From Limnephilus marmoratus (lineage: Eukaryota > Arthropoda > Insecta > Trichoptera > Limnephilidae), in the NCBI GenBank assembly GCA_917880885.1, contig OU862908.1, positions 53,527,819 through 53,591,818 on the forward strand: a stretch of DNA of 64,000 nucleotides. The letters are read 5' to 3'. Shown here piece by piece: positions 21,388 through 30,255 of the stretch (positions are counted from its first letter, which is position 1; each line of letters opens with the position of its first letter). Position numbers and translations under genes: made by a program. A model generated the notes under the pieces. That model was not told the DNA's origin and ran no database searches. It saw only the letters and a list, made by a program, of their open reading frames with translations.

Positions 21388-21682
21388 TGAATAACAGATC
21401 ACTTTGTATAAATCACTATTTTTAAAACAATATCTACATGTTTCGATAACAATGATAATATGATAAAAATAATTTTGTATAACTATTTTTATGATTTGTA
21501 AGTAATTAATCACCTCTACTTTTTAATATTTTGTCTATGTTATACTTTATTCTAATTTGTCTATACTTGTTTGTCATTTATTTTTCTTTATATTAACATA
21601 TCCTGATGAAGATAACATTGTTATCGAAACATGTAGATATTGTTTTAAAAATGGTGGTTTATATAAAGTGATCTGTTATTCA
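21388..21682. mobile_element. PLE-derived palindromic element with about 64-bp arms
   Basis: Left arm GAATAACAGATCACTTTGTA...AAAACAATATCTACATG then TTTCGATAACAA. The right arm is its reverse complement with three or four mismatches (TTATATAAAGTGATCTG then TTATTC). The right arm carries a complete hammerhead core; the left arm keeps only its GAAAC/stem II half. The middle (about 21452-21600) is AT-rich and non-coding. This is the same divergent arrangement seen at 13.5, 38, 48 and 54.4 kb. Confidence 0.65.
21603..21630 (+). ncRNA. Hammerhead ribozyme, PLE type (well formed)
   Basis: CTGATGA, stem II AGATAAC-ATT-GTTATC (6 bp, 3-nt loop) and GAAAC are all intact. Stem III is the minimal palindromic ACATGT. 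Stem I pairs ATATC upstream with GATAT downstream of a GTA cleavage triplet. Minimal stem III is a known trait of PLE hammerheads and implies action as a dimer or in tandem (family knowledge). Activity is inferred, not shown. Confidence 0.7.
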
Positions 21683-21686
21683 TTAT

Positions 21687-21962
21687 ATTATAAATTTTAT
21701 TTGATTTATTTGTGTTATTTCACAATTTAATAATTGAAAATAAAATATAGTATATTTGCGGCACGTATCGAGTGGAAGATACTCCCAGTATCGCCCTGGT
21801 ATTAGATCGCCATTCAGAACTGAATCGTGACCAGATCTGAATAGCCACGTACTTTCCCACACACCCTCCCCATCTCCTTCCCATTTGCATAACCTATAGC
21901 CCAAATCTAGGGGTATATTATTAGGCTCGTCAAAGATTCTCACTGGCTCCAGATGGTTGAAA
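21687..21962 (+). mobile_element. SINE family A, copy 3 (body)
   Basis: AAATTTTATTTGATTTATTT, GTGTTATTTCACAATTTAAT, AGTATATTTGCGGCACG, GTGGAAGATACTCCCAGTAT, GACCAGATCTGAATAGCC and CACTGGCTCCAGATGG in the family A order. It lacks the GTGCGGTATTCA end and A-tail, so the 3' end is cut. It begins right after the palindromic PLE piece. Confidence 0.7.
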
Positions 21963-21984
21963 GCAATTGTGACTCATGATAAGT

Positions 21985-22125
21985 AACAAACTTACATTTC
22001 TGGGTTACGAATAACCTGACATAATTTCGAAAATGTTTAAATTTTATTTTGCTTGTGTCGTGATGGAGGATTTAGTCAACCAATGAATGCAACTCACGAC
22101 GCCTTGATGGGAACCAAACGCGATG
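21985..22125 (-). mobile_element. SINE family C, copy 3 (decayed)
   Basis: Minus strand: GGCATCGCGTTTGGTTCCC, then GCATTCATTGGTTGACTAAA with TCCTCCATCACGACACAAGC, and GGTTATTCGTAACCCAGA toward the tail. The B-box is destroyed. It lies directly downstream of SINE A copy 3. Confidence 0.5.
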
Positions 22126-22211
22126 CCAATTTATAAATTTAAAAAAAAATGGAGTTCTACACATTGAACACGATAACGTTATAATAATTAAAAACAGAAA
22201 TATAAAAATAG

Positions 22212-22640
22212 ACAAATCGGCAATCGCCGAGCATTAAATTGAAACCGGCCATTTCTTTGGATTTGTTCCTGAAGTCCTGGGAAGACCCAAAACTTATAGA
22301 GCACGCCTAATTACAGAGGCAATTGAAATTCATAAAAATCCTATTAACATTAATAGAGACGACGGAGCTAAGCTCAATAGTTCTTGGTATCCGGTAAATG
22401 ACGGCTACACCAAAGCTAGAAGCAGAAAACCATCTTGAAGTATACTGTAATGCCAGCTCGCAGTGGAGTGGAGCTGGCAACACGGATATTGCTTCGGAGT
22501 ACTTAAGCACACATTTCACCACTAACATTTACACATCTGCCCTGATGATGGACACTGTAACGCTGTCCGAAATGTTGGCTAAAGGAGGAGGTAGCGCAAC
22601 ACGGCATAACACCCCAAAAACAAATAACATTGTGAAATAT
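22212..22640 (+). mobile_element. PLE 3' fragment (GIY-YIG C-terminus plus ribozyme)
   Basis: Strong match to 58725-59750. The coding tail reads GHFFGFVPEVLGRPKTYRA, then TEAIEIHKNP, NRDDGAKLNSSWYPV and DGYTKA, with an in-frame stop where the related copy has LIETG. The copy then skips the tandem 3' repeats and goes straight to AACACGGATATTGCTTCGG, the ribozyme core and AGGTAGCGCAACACGGC, ending near CAAAAACAAATAAC. The 5' truncation is at the AATCGGCAATCGC position of the element. Confidence 0.8.
22542..22573 (+). ncRNA. Hammerhead ribozyme core, PLE type
   Basis: CTGATGA; stem II GGACA...TGTCC closing a CTGTAACGC loop; then GAAAT, where GAAAC is expected. The last core position is therefore changed and the copy is probably impaired. 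The following GTTGGC pairs with the GCC just before the core, as in the copy at 59668. Confidence 0.6.
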
Positions 22641-23029
22641 AAAACAACATTGTAAATCAAAAATAAGAGCTTATTTTTGGAGCTTTCGATAGACGGTAAA
22701 ATAAATCGAAACCTGAAACAAACATATCCCACAATGACACATTGAAAATTGTCTGAAATAATTGATGGCCGGTTCTACCGCCAAAGCTTCTTGACGTTTA
22801 AATTAAATGTGACACTCTTACGTAGTGTGCAGTTGAATTCAAGCGATCACGCTGTGTTCTAGTAGTGTCATCGATGGGCATAATTGAACATTTTACAGTT
22901 GAATGATATTTTGATATCATGATCACTCGAATGCTGAATATTACCACGATTATTTTTTCAGATTCTATCTTCTCTAAACCAGTCAGGCTGATAAAAAAAA
23001 TTGACATCTCCCTGAAAGTAGACTGATTG
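22641..23029. other. No recognisable gene
   Basis: Unassigned sequence between a PLE fragment and an RTE-like LINE tail. A long minus-strand open frame (22798-23259) overlaps the LINE and is antisense to it. Confidence 0.4.
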
Positions 23030-23476
23030 CTGTGAAGATGAAATCCCTGAGGCGTAATGGTAAAACCATATATAATCGTGTGACAAATGTGGAGATTCGC
23101 AAAGAATGCAAGGCTCATGAAAGCGTCATGAGTAAGATCAAGAAAGAGACCCTCAGATGGTTTGGGGAAGTAGAGCGAATGAATGAAGAAAGAAGTATAA
23201 GGAAAATATATGACGCAAGTGCGAATGGTAGAAGGGGTCGGGACACCCGAGGAAGACATGGCATGATCAAGTGAATCAGATACTTGAGTCGGGCCATGTC
23301 AAAAGTCATAATAATAAAAGAGTAGATATGTATGAGAAGATGTACACATAAATCTGAGTGAGGCAAAGAGTGTGTCAAGAGCGATTGGTTTGGCTGTCCG
23401 TCGTCTCTGCCTACCTCTGCAGGGAACGCGTGATGGTTAGTTAGTTAGTTAGTTGGTTAGTTAGTTAGTTAGTTAG
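23030..23476 (+). mobile_element. RTE-type LINE 3' end with (TTAG)n tail
   Basis: The C-terminal part of a reverse-transcriptase polyprotein reads SLRRNGKTIYNRVTNVEIR, ETLRWFGEVERMNEERS and GRRGRDTRG. After a frameshift near 23262 it continues HDQVNQILESGHVKSH, then EAKSVSR and, at the end, LCLPLQGTRDG. It ends in GATGGTTAGTTAGTTAGTTA, a TTAG microsatellite of about 40 bp; short tandem 3' tails are usual for RTE-like elements. The same element occurs inverted at 53266-53700. Both copies are frameshifted fossils. Confidence 0.75.
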
Positions 23477-23477
23477 T

Positions 23478-23686
23478 TTTTAAAGTGAAAATTTCTTTAG
23501 CACCGTTGTCAGTTGAAACTTGACGAAACGAAAAATAGGGACACAAAGAAGAGACAAACACATACATCTATAGGATTAATCCTGTGAGAGAATGAGATAG
23601 GATAATCGGTCTCCTCTTTGTGTGAGGTGTTTCGTAGTCTTCCCACTCTCGTCAACTTTAGTTTTTTTAAAGTTTCACTTCTACCG
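23478..23686 (-). repeat. Repeat family F, copy 1 (possible MITE)
   Basis: Reverse complement of 57434-57661. Shared blocks: CGGTAGAAGTGAAAC, ACAAAGAGGAGACCGATTAT, TCCTATAGATGTATGT, TTTGTCTCTT and TTTTCACTTTAAAAA. The ends carry inverted words (AGTGAAAC / GTTTTCACTT), which suggests a short-TIR element. It abuts the (TTAG)n LINE tail with no gap. Confidence 0.65.
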
Positions 23687-24423
23687 CGGGTGAATTTGGT
23701 ACTCTGATTTTATTTTTATTTTAAGCCTCTCCCTCTCTGCCAGGGCATGTCAATATTTTTTTCATCTCCCCTTCAAAATTTTCGGTAATAACAAATAAAA
23801 CTTTAGATTTCTAATTTAATTCAAATGAATTATGTAAACTACTGCATTTCAAAATAGTACGTACGTAGCTGCTTGCACGATTTTATTTGGTCAAATATGC
23901 TTATAAATAATAATAATGACACGCCACGTGTTTATTTATTTTACGCCATCGTTCTATTTGTACATTGGTTTTCATTAAAATATAGCGAATGCAACACTCC
24001 AGCGCAATGAACATTTACCAGAAAGTTCTGCTGTGAGTTTCTAGGTTAATGCACCTTTCATTTCAACTCACCTTATCGTTTCCAACATGAAATCGTGCTA
24101 GGTTCGTGAGCTCATTTTGAACACAATTTTCAAAAGTAATATTATTTATTTTTTTAAATATTAGGTTTTCCAAGGCATGATTTCTAAGGAGGGGAAACTC
24201 TCTAAAGATGAACTCTGAACTCGTGAAATTAAAACAGATTTTGTTTTAATTTTTGATTTTCTCAGCTAACCTTATTATTTTAATACAGTAGAATATTTTT
24301 CATCGTGAATTGTGGAGGATGAGATATCCATTTAACATTGACAAAATAAGACTAGACGACATGTTGTATATTTCAGACGAGTTTTATTGTTTTAAAAGAA
24401 TATCAAAGATGGAAAGCAAACAC
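23687..24423. other. No recognisable gene
   Basis: AT-rich unassigned stretch. Confidence 0.4.
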
Positions 24424-24735
24424 TTGTACTGAGAAACTCTAGGAAACTTGATTTGATGAACACAACAATACGGATTATTATGTAGGTTCATCTTTAATGT
24501 CACAGCTATATGGCGCTTAATCCATTTTTCCTTTCCAGATTTATGGCGCTTTAACCATTTTTCCTTTCAAGCTTCCTTGTGGGAAACTCTAGAAAACTTG
24601 ATTTCATTAACATAAGTACAAACAAACAATATAGTATATTGTATAGCTTCCATTTCACAGCTTAAGTGGGCGCTTAAGCCTTATTTGCTTTCCAGCTGCA
24701 TGGCGCATTAGCCATTTTTTCTTTCCAGCGTCGAA
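24424..24735 (+). repeat. Tandem duplication, two ~150-bp units
   Basis: GAAACTCTAG(G/A)AAACTTGATTT occurs at 24432 and 24582. TATGGCGCTTTAACC-like text plus ATTTTTCCTTTCCAG occurs at about 24511, 24543, 24670 and 24703. The unit therefore holds an internal repeat of about 33 bp. A LINE fragment begins immediately after. Confidence 0.6.
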
Positions 24736-24738
24736 TAC

Positions 24739-25020
24739 TATAGAAAGCATTTGACAAAGTCGACCATGATATTTTATTAAAAAAATTGAGTGACATCGGA
24801 TTCTCTCAGGATTTTTTCGCTTTCGTAGCTAGCTACTTACGCAATCGTCGTCAGTATGTCAGTTACGGACACCAGCTCTCTCACGAATACAAAACAAACT
24901 CCGGGATTCCCCAGGGATCGAATCTAGGACCCCTCTTCTTTCTTTTATTCATTAATGATATTGGCAATACCATTAACCGCTCAGAATTTAAGATATTGGC
25001 AATACCATTAACCGCTCAAA
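24739..25020 (+). pseudogene. LINE reverse transcriptase fragment 1 (Jockey/CR1-like)
   Basis: In one frame: KAFDKVDHDILLKKLSDIG (RT motif with catalytic Asp), FVASYLRNRRQYVSYG, then SGIPQGSNLGPLFFLLFIND, the hallmark SG(V/I)PQGS-x-LGP-x-FLLFIND block of Jockey/CR1-group LINEs. The frame runs on into a 37-bp direct duplication (GGCAATACCATTAACCGCTC at 24961 and 24998) and breaks before the FADD motif. It lacks upstream endonuclease sequence. Confidence 0.75.
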
Positions 25021-25030
25021 ATGTAGTAAA

Positions 25031-25603
25031 ATGGGAATAGAGGGTAAACTATTCGAATGGTTAAAGAGTTACTTAACCAATAGAATTCTCCAAGTAAAAA
25101 ATAACTCTTACCTATCACACAAATTCATGGCTACTAGCGGTGTACCGCAAGGGTCACATTTAGGCCCAATACTGTTCCTACTTTTTATAAATGATATCAT
25201 CACTGTTTTTGATAATAATGTTGAAGTGTTGCTTTTCGCCGACGACTTAAAACTATTTAAAGTTATAAAAACAATAATCGACTGTATTTACATTCAATTA
25301 AATTTAAATAAACTACAAGACTGCTGTAAAACTAATAAACTTTATCTGAATATAACTAAATGTCAGATAATAAGATTTTTCAGAACAAATCAATCCCTTA
25401 ACTATCAATATAAAAATAATAATGTTTCCCTCACCTCTGTCAGTGAGATTAATGATCTTGGCATTATTTTCGATTTAAAATTTAACTTTCTTCCACATAT
25501 AACTACAGTTGGTTACTGTAAAGGATTAAAAATGCTAGGTTTCATTCTTCGAAATGGCAGTGATTTTCGAAGCAAATCTCTCTTTCAAATCCCACTTATC
25601 TGA
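25031..25603 (+). pseudogene. LINE reverse transcriptase fragment 2 (190 codons)
   Basis: Begins IEGKLFEWLKSYLTNRILQV, then SGVPQGSHLGPILFLLFIND at residues about 36-55, and VLLFADDLKLF, which contains the catalytic FADD. This is downstream LINE sequence overlapping in function with fragment 1 but clearly different in sequence, so it belongs to a second element. The frame ends near 25600 by running into fragment 3. Confidence 0.75.
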
Positions 25604-25910
25604 CATTGTCTCCCGCGCCAACAAAATTCTTGAATTTGTTCTTCGCAATGCGAGATCATTTACTAATGGAATTGCAATACGGAGAACATATGAAGCACTT
25701 GTCCGCAGCATCCTGGAATATTTTATAATATATATTATTTAAGCCCCTTCTGAACAAAACCATATCCTAGAAATACAAAAAGTGCAAAAAAGGTTTATGT
25801 GTTACTTGTATATGAGGGAATGTACAATACATACTACCCATTCCTGTATCCATCATTGTTCTTAACAGGAATATTCGATTTTAACACCCTAGAAGCCCGC
25901 CGAAAAATAT
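25554..25910 (+). pseudogene. LINE reverse transcriptase fragment 3 (thumb and beyond)
   Basis: In another frame: EANLSFKSHLSDIVSRANK, ILEFVLRNARSF, RRTYEALVRSILEY, then after a stop APSEQNHILEIQKVQKRFM and, further on, TLEARRKIF. The order (D/E)-x-x-L-F/S-x-H-x-x-x-I...A...L...R...LY..LVRS.LEY......Q....L...Q..F is the usual region after the RT catalytic core. It may be the continuation of the fragment 1 element, interrupted by fragment 2. Confidence 0.65.
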
Positions 25911-25949
25911 TTTTCGGCAAATATTTTTTAAGCTAATCTCCGGTACCAT

Positions 25950-26144
25950 ACTAAATCCGCCAATATTGAAAGAGATCAACTTATATGTCCCTTATATATG
26001 TGAATGCGGTGCGGTGAAGACCACCGAACATGTGGGCAAATGGTCAAATGCCCGCTCCATTCATTCCCCGGCGGGATTGATGAGGTCCACAGGGCAACGC
26101 CTGAGGCCCTAGACTGGCTCGCAGACCTAGATATCCCCCTCTGA
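25950..26144 (+). pseudogene. LINE ORF2 C-terminal Cys/His motif remnant
   Basis: Reads CECGAVKTTEHVG in one frame and, after a 1-base shift, VKCPLHSFPGG, EVHRATPEALDWLADLDIP and a stop at 26142. C-x-C-x(7)-H-x(3-4)-C is the zinc-knuckle-like end found in many Jockey/I-group ORF2 proteins. Family B copy 4 follows in the 3' part. Confidence 0.55.
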
Positions 26145-26269
26145 CCCCTCACCATACGAAAGAAGAATATGTCCCTAACGCGTATACTCGTGGAAGATCC
26201 CACGCACTTTTTTATGCTCCAAAAGCGAGAACGTCTGCCTATCAGAATGCACCATTAAGCAGGGCGACG

Positions 26270-26505
26270 TAACTTTTTTTTTACATGAGCTCCACACAGG
26301 AGGCCCTGAGGAAAATAATTTCCCTCAGGGCCTATGTCATCGTTGGGGATGCTGTATGAAGGTTTTTTTAGGGAAAGGAAGGAGCGAAGAGTTCTGGAAA
26401 GGAAAAGGGTTTAAGGGGTGGATAGGAATCTGGGGTTCAGTGTGTCCTGGTCATCCGCCTCCAAGACCTAGACAAACCTCACCCCATGAACCCTGCTTAA
26501 CAACT
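26270..26505 (+). repeat. Interspersed repeat family B, copy 4 (internally deleted)
   Basis: T-run, ACATGAGCTCCACACAGGAG, TCCCTCAGGGCC, TTGGGGATGCTG, the purine block, GGATAGGAATCTGGGGTT, GTCATCCGCCTCC and ACCTCACCCCATGAAC, then it stops. It shares its internal deletion (TGTGTCCTGGTCATCC joined to CTCCAAGACCTAG) with copy 5 at 44006, so these two form a younger subfamily. Confidence 0.65.
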
Positions 26506-27000
26506 GTGCATTGAGCACCGACATCTTCATTGTCACCTACAGAGAATTCAGTAACTATCTCTTGACATACGTCACAACATAGTTAAACTGCCCCCATGCA
26601 CTTTTAAAAAAAAATTGTAATCTTCTCCATAATTTTTTAGTGTTGTACTGTTTTATGGAGAACCTGAATAAAATAAATAAACAGAAATGAAAGAGTTTGA
26701 ATAAAAAGTGTAATTCAAAAGTAAATAAATTGATAGTATGTATATTGCATTAACTTATAACCAAATAAGAAAAAAACAATGATTAAAAAAACATGATAAA
26801 ATGATGGGTGAGGTTAGTTTAGGTTAGGTTAAGAACAAAAATGTTTAGATAGTTATAGTCAGGTTTGTTTAAGTATTTGAAAAAATTATTATTTTTCTAC
26901 ATTGTTCAGTTTTGCTCTGTTCATGGACCTTTTATGGCAGCCTTCCAAAATTTCGAATAAAATTTTCCTTTCAATGTTTCCAATAGTCAAATATATACCT
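26506..27000. other. Probable LINE 3' sequence, then unassigned
   Basis: GTTTTATGGAGAACCTGAAT then AAAATAAATAAA near 26650-26680 looks like a LINE 3' end, possibly of the element broken by family B copy 4. TTAGTTTAGGTTAGGTTAAG at 26815 is a very short TTAGG-like word. No gene was seen. Confidence 0.35.
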
Positions 27001-27442
27001 ACACCTGTATCCGACCCGACCATCGAGCATTGGCCCAGTTCAGTTTAACCCGTTGTAGCAATTCCCTTCGTAACCAATCACTGGTAGTCGAGCTCGGCTG
27101 CTAGAGACATTTTCATGTCGCGTTACGTTTAATATTAATTTATTCAGTTTCCCGTAATGCCGGATATGGCGGGGAGCGTGGAGCTCCGCCGTTAAACAAG
27201 GAATTTACAGTTTCATAAACATGACGTGATTTAGGAGGAGAGGAAATGTAATCAAGGGGTATCCACAAAACTTAATTACATTATCATAAATTTATTTTGA
27301 TAATGTAATTTTGACGAATATATGCGATGCGTCAACGCATGAAGAAATCAACAGTTTTAATTGAAAATCGCACATCTTCATCAATAAAAGTGCATCTATG
27401 TAAAAGTCAATCGTAGTTTTTTAAATTCGAATTTTAACAAAC

Positions 27443-27480
27443 ATGTCTGCTCAAAACGCGGCTATTGCTGCCCTCCGATG
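27443..27480 (+). CDS. Candidate first coding exon of an unidentified host gene
   Basis: ATG in good insect context (AACAAACATG) opens 12 codons, MSAQNAAIAALR, plus two bases of the next codon, directly followed by a consensus 5' splice donor GTGAGTAAAG at 27481. Without splicing the frame would stop at once (TGG TGA), so the exon reading depends on the donor. The GC-richer stretch at about 27000-27200 upstream has two arthropod initiator-like words, TTCAGTTT, at about 27038 and 27146, which fits a promoter. No exon 2 was recognised and no family can be named. Confidence 0.35.
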
Positions 27481-28240
27481 GTGAGTAAAGTTTTAGGGTG
27501 GGTGGTTTGGTATATTTATGGCTTTAAGTTTTAAAATTGACTAGACCAATGCAGTTTTTAATCGTTGTAAAGTAGAGCACCACTGAGAACTTACTTGATA
27601 AAACAAATCTGGTATTATGATTTGTAAAATATCAAATAATGCTTTTTAATAAATAGAAGAGTGAATTTATTTTGAAGAGGTTTCTTTAGAACTATCAGGG
27701 GATCTGGGCATTCTGTAGAAATTAAATTAATTATGTGATTGTATCGATATAAATAAAGCCCGAACCAATTTTAATCGGTGTGTTTTTTTATTCAAGTGAC
27801 CTGAAAACTTAACATTGACTTTTAATATTTTCAACTATAAATAATTTTTTTTTTGAGAAAAAGGTAAAACTACCAAATAATGCTTGATAATTTTTTTTTT
27901 GTAAGTAAAAACATGACATATTATATTTTTTAAATCCTCAAATGTGTAGGTACCTACCTGTAACGATAAAACGTAACGTTTTTTTTACATGAGCATATCT
28001 TTTTCTTTTTTTGAATTTCTCTTTTGTTTACTTGACCACCAAATCTTGGAAATGGAAATTAACCCACTTTCCGATATCCGATCAAGCTGAACCTCGGCAG
28101 ATAGACTTGTTGACGATGGAAATGCATTCTATCAAAATTTTGATAGCAATTTCGCATACACGCATACGCTTGTATACGCATTTTATGCCAGACCAACTAT
28201 GTAGCCCTGTTGGTAGTGCGGTTGATTACGATCACCGGAT
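27481..28240. other. Possible intron; no recognisable gene
   Basis: AT-rich sequence downstream of the candidate donor at 27481. The open frame at 28011-28256 runs into the TIR element and has no domain signal. Confidence 0.35.
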
Positions 28241-28467
28241 AAGAGATCGTCCATAAGTCACGTGAGGCTCGAAAGGGGGTGGGGGGTTAAGAAAATCTTG
28301 AAATATCACAAATAGGGGGGGGGGGGGGGGGGGGGGCGATATAATGAGACATCACGCGTATTTATTGTACCCGTATTTAAAGATAATATTCTGAAAATTT
28401 CAATATACTTTTATTGCGGGGTTAAAAAGTTGCTAAAAAACTTCACGTGATTAATGGACGACCCCTA
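28241..28467. mobile_element. TIR element (MITE-like) with poly-G run
   Basis: Left end GATCGTCCATAAGTCACGTGA, read inverted at the right as GGTCGTCCATTAATCACGTGA, about 20 bp. The 227-bp interior holds AAGGGGGTGGGGGG and a run of 22 G at 28315-28336. The form 'ggggtcgtccat(a)aa..acgt' with G/C-homopolymer-rich interior recalls short TIR elements common in insects (from memory). No transposase is present. Confidence 0.55.
28315..28336 (+). repeat. 22-base G homopolymer
   Basis: An uninterrupted run of 22 G within an AT-rich window. It lies in the TIR element interior. It can form G-quadruplex DNA, and its assembled length is likely unreliable. Confidence 0.9.
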
Positions 28468-29850
28468 AGAAAGTTCAAATCTTAGTCGAACTATTTAAAA
28501 AAAAATTGTAGGACAAAAAAGAAATTTGAAAATAGATGTATCACAGTGAAAAAATACTTAGAAAAGTAGAAAACAACAATAAAGTCAAAAAATATCAAAA
28601 TTATTTGAAATATTTACTATATCCGCCTGGTACCTACACATTTTTTGGTACCTACACATGTGAACACGTTATTTATTATTATCGATTCCAAAAATCATTA
28701 GCTGCAGAATTGAACCAAATAATGTAAGCTTGGATATTTGATATAATTTGCGCAATGAATTTGTAATAATATGATAAGTATAATATGCGTCAAGCATAAG
28801 CTGAAATACAGGTATGGATATGTTATGGCCCAGTCAAAGTTAGTTTCTAATTGGGCAGTGCCTGTTCTACATAAGTTATATATATTTTTTTTTAATTGGG
28901 TTCAGTCAGTCTAATGTTTTTTTTTTTTAAATATGTTTATGTTTATTTTCCTGTCAAAAACTGTATAACATATTTATAATAAAAAATCAGTGTGAACTGA
29001 AAGCAAAATACAAAGGAGTATGTGCAATGTAAGGTATAAAGTTGATTAAAATAAGGAAATATTCAAAAGATTTTCCATTTTAATTCTAGCAAACGGTGAT
29101 TAAATTAAAAATTAACCAGAATAAAATCACTATTGTATGTGCTGCAGAATATTCAAATATAGTTACATAGTCTTAACTCTACAATATTATTAATCCTCCA
29201 CCCAGCAGCAGCCACCCCGTAACAACCATAAGCCGCGTCACTGGTTGCAGAATCATATTGAGGTCGAGCTATTACAAGCAAGGGTGAAGAAGATGTACAT
29301 ACGAGTACTTGGAATTAATACGTGGCGTCGGGTGAATTATTGAGGCGGCTGATTCAAAATCATAATCATCCCCCCATTGAAGAGGAACATATTATTAAAG
29401 TTCGTGGTGTATTTTTAGTGCTTTCTTTTAATGTAATTTTCGCAAACCTGAGTTTTTATGGTGTCACCAAGTTTAATTCGGTTTTAAAAGTTGCGCCTTC
29501 TCACCAATAAGTTAGATGGTAATGATAACAGATCTAGAAGCTTAATGGGATTTCTCTCATCGTTTTAAACGAAGTTTTTGAAATACCACTTTCTTTACCA
29601 ATTTATCCAGTAACATAATCTACTAGGGCTACTATGGTTTTGGGGTATGATACCAACAGATTGGTATTAAGAAATTGTAACTAGGGTTGAGTTAAACTCA
29701 GTGCCTACTCACACTGATGTTTTGCTTTCATACAGCATTTTCAAAGATGTTATTCCGTATCAAAAAAGAAAATCACAATGAGATGAAAAAAAACAATGGT
29801 TGTCAAAATAATAAAAATTACTAACTGTAAACATTTCTTATACGAGTATG
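28468..29850. other. No recognisable gene
   Basis: Unassigned, AT-rich except for a slightly GC-richer patch at 29200-29400, where a short frame contains HNHPPIEEEH. That resembles many proteins weakly and was not assigned. Confidence 0.4.
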
Positions 29851-30255
29851 TGGCCGGCGTAGTCCAGCGGTAAGGCTCTTGAATCGCAATCCGAAGGTCG
29901 CGGGATCGAATCCCGGCGTGGCAAATAAATTTTATTTGATTAATTTGTGTTATTTCACAATTTACTCATCTAAAAATAATATGTAGTATATTTGCGGCAC
30001 GTTCAGAGTGGAAGATACTCTTAGTATCGCCCCGGTATAAGACCACCGTTCAGAATTGAAACGTTGCTTGAAATAGTTTTAGCCGTGTTTGGTGACCAGA
30101 TCTGAATAGCCAGGTACTTCCCCACCTTCCTCTTCCCTATCTCCTTCCACTCCCACTACCTTCAGCCCCACAACATAGCCCAATTGGGGATGCCAAAGTC
30201 TCACTGGCTCCAGACGGGAGCAGTTGGGGCTCTTGTGCGGTATTCATGTAAAAAA
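29851..30255 (+). mobile_element. SINE family A, copy 4 (complete, about 405 bp)
   Basis: Head to tail on the plus strand: TGGCCGGCGTAGTCCAGCGG, AATCCGAAGGTCGCGGG, ATCGAATCCCGGCGTGGC, AAATAAATTTTATTTGATT, TGTGTTATTTCACAATTTA, GTATATTTGCGGCACG, AGAGTGGAAGATACTC, GGTGACCAGATCTGAATAGC, CAATTGGGGATGCC, CTCACTGGCTCCAGACGGG, TTGTGCGGTATTCATGTA and a short A-run. It agrees with copy 2 along its whole length, so the two together define the family boundaries. Confidence 0.75.

Noticed and set aside
22798..23259. 153-codon minus-strand frame
   Set aside because: Largely antisense to the RTE-like LINE end at 23030-23476.
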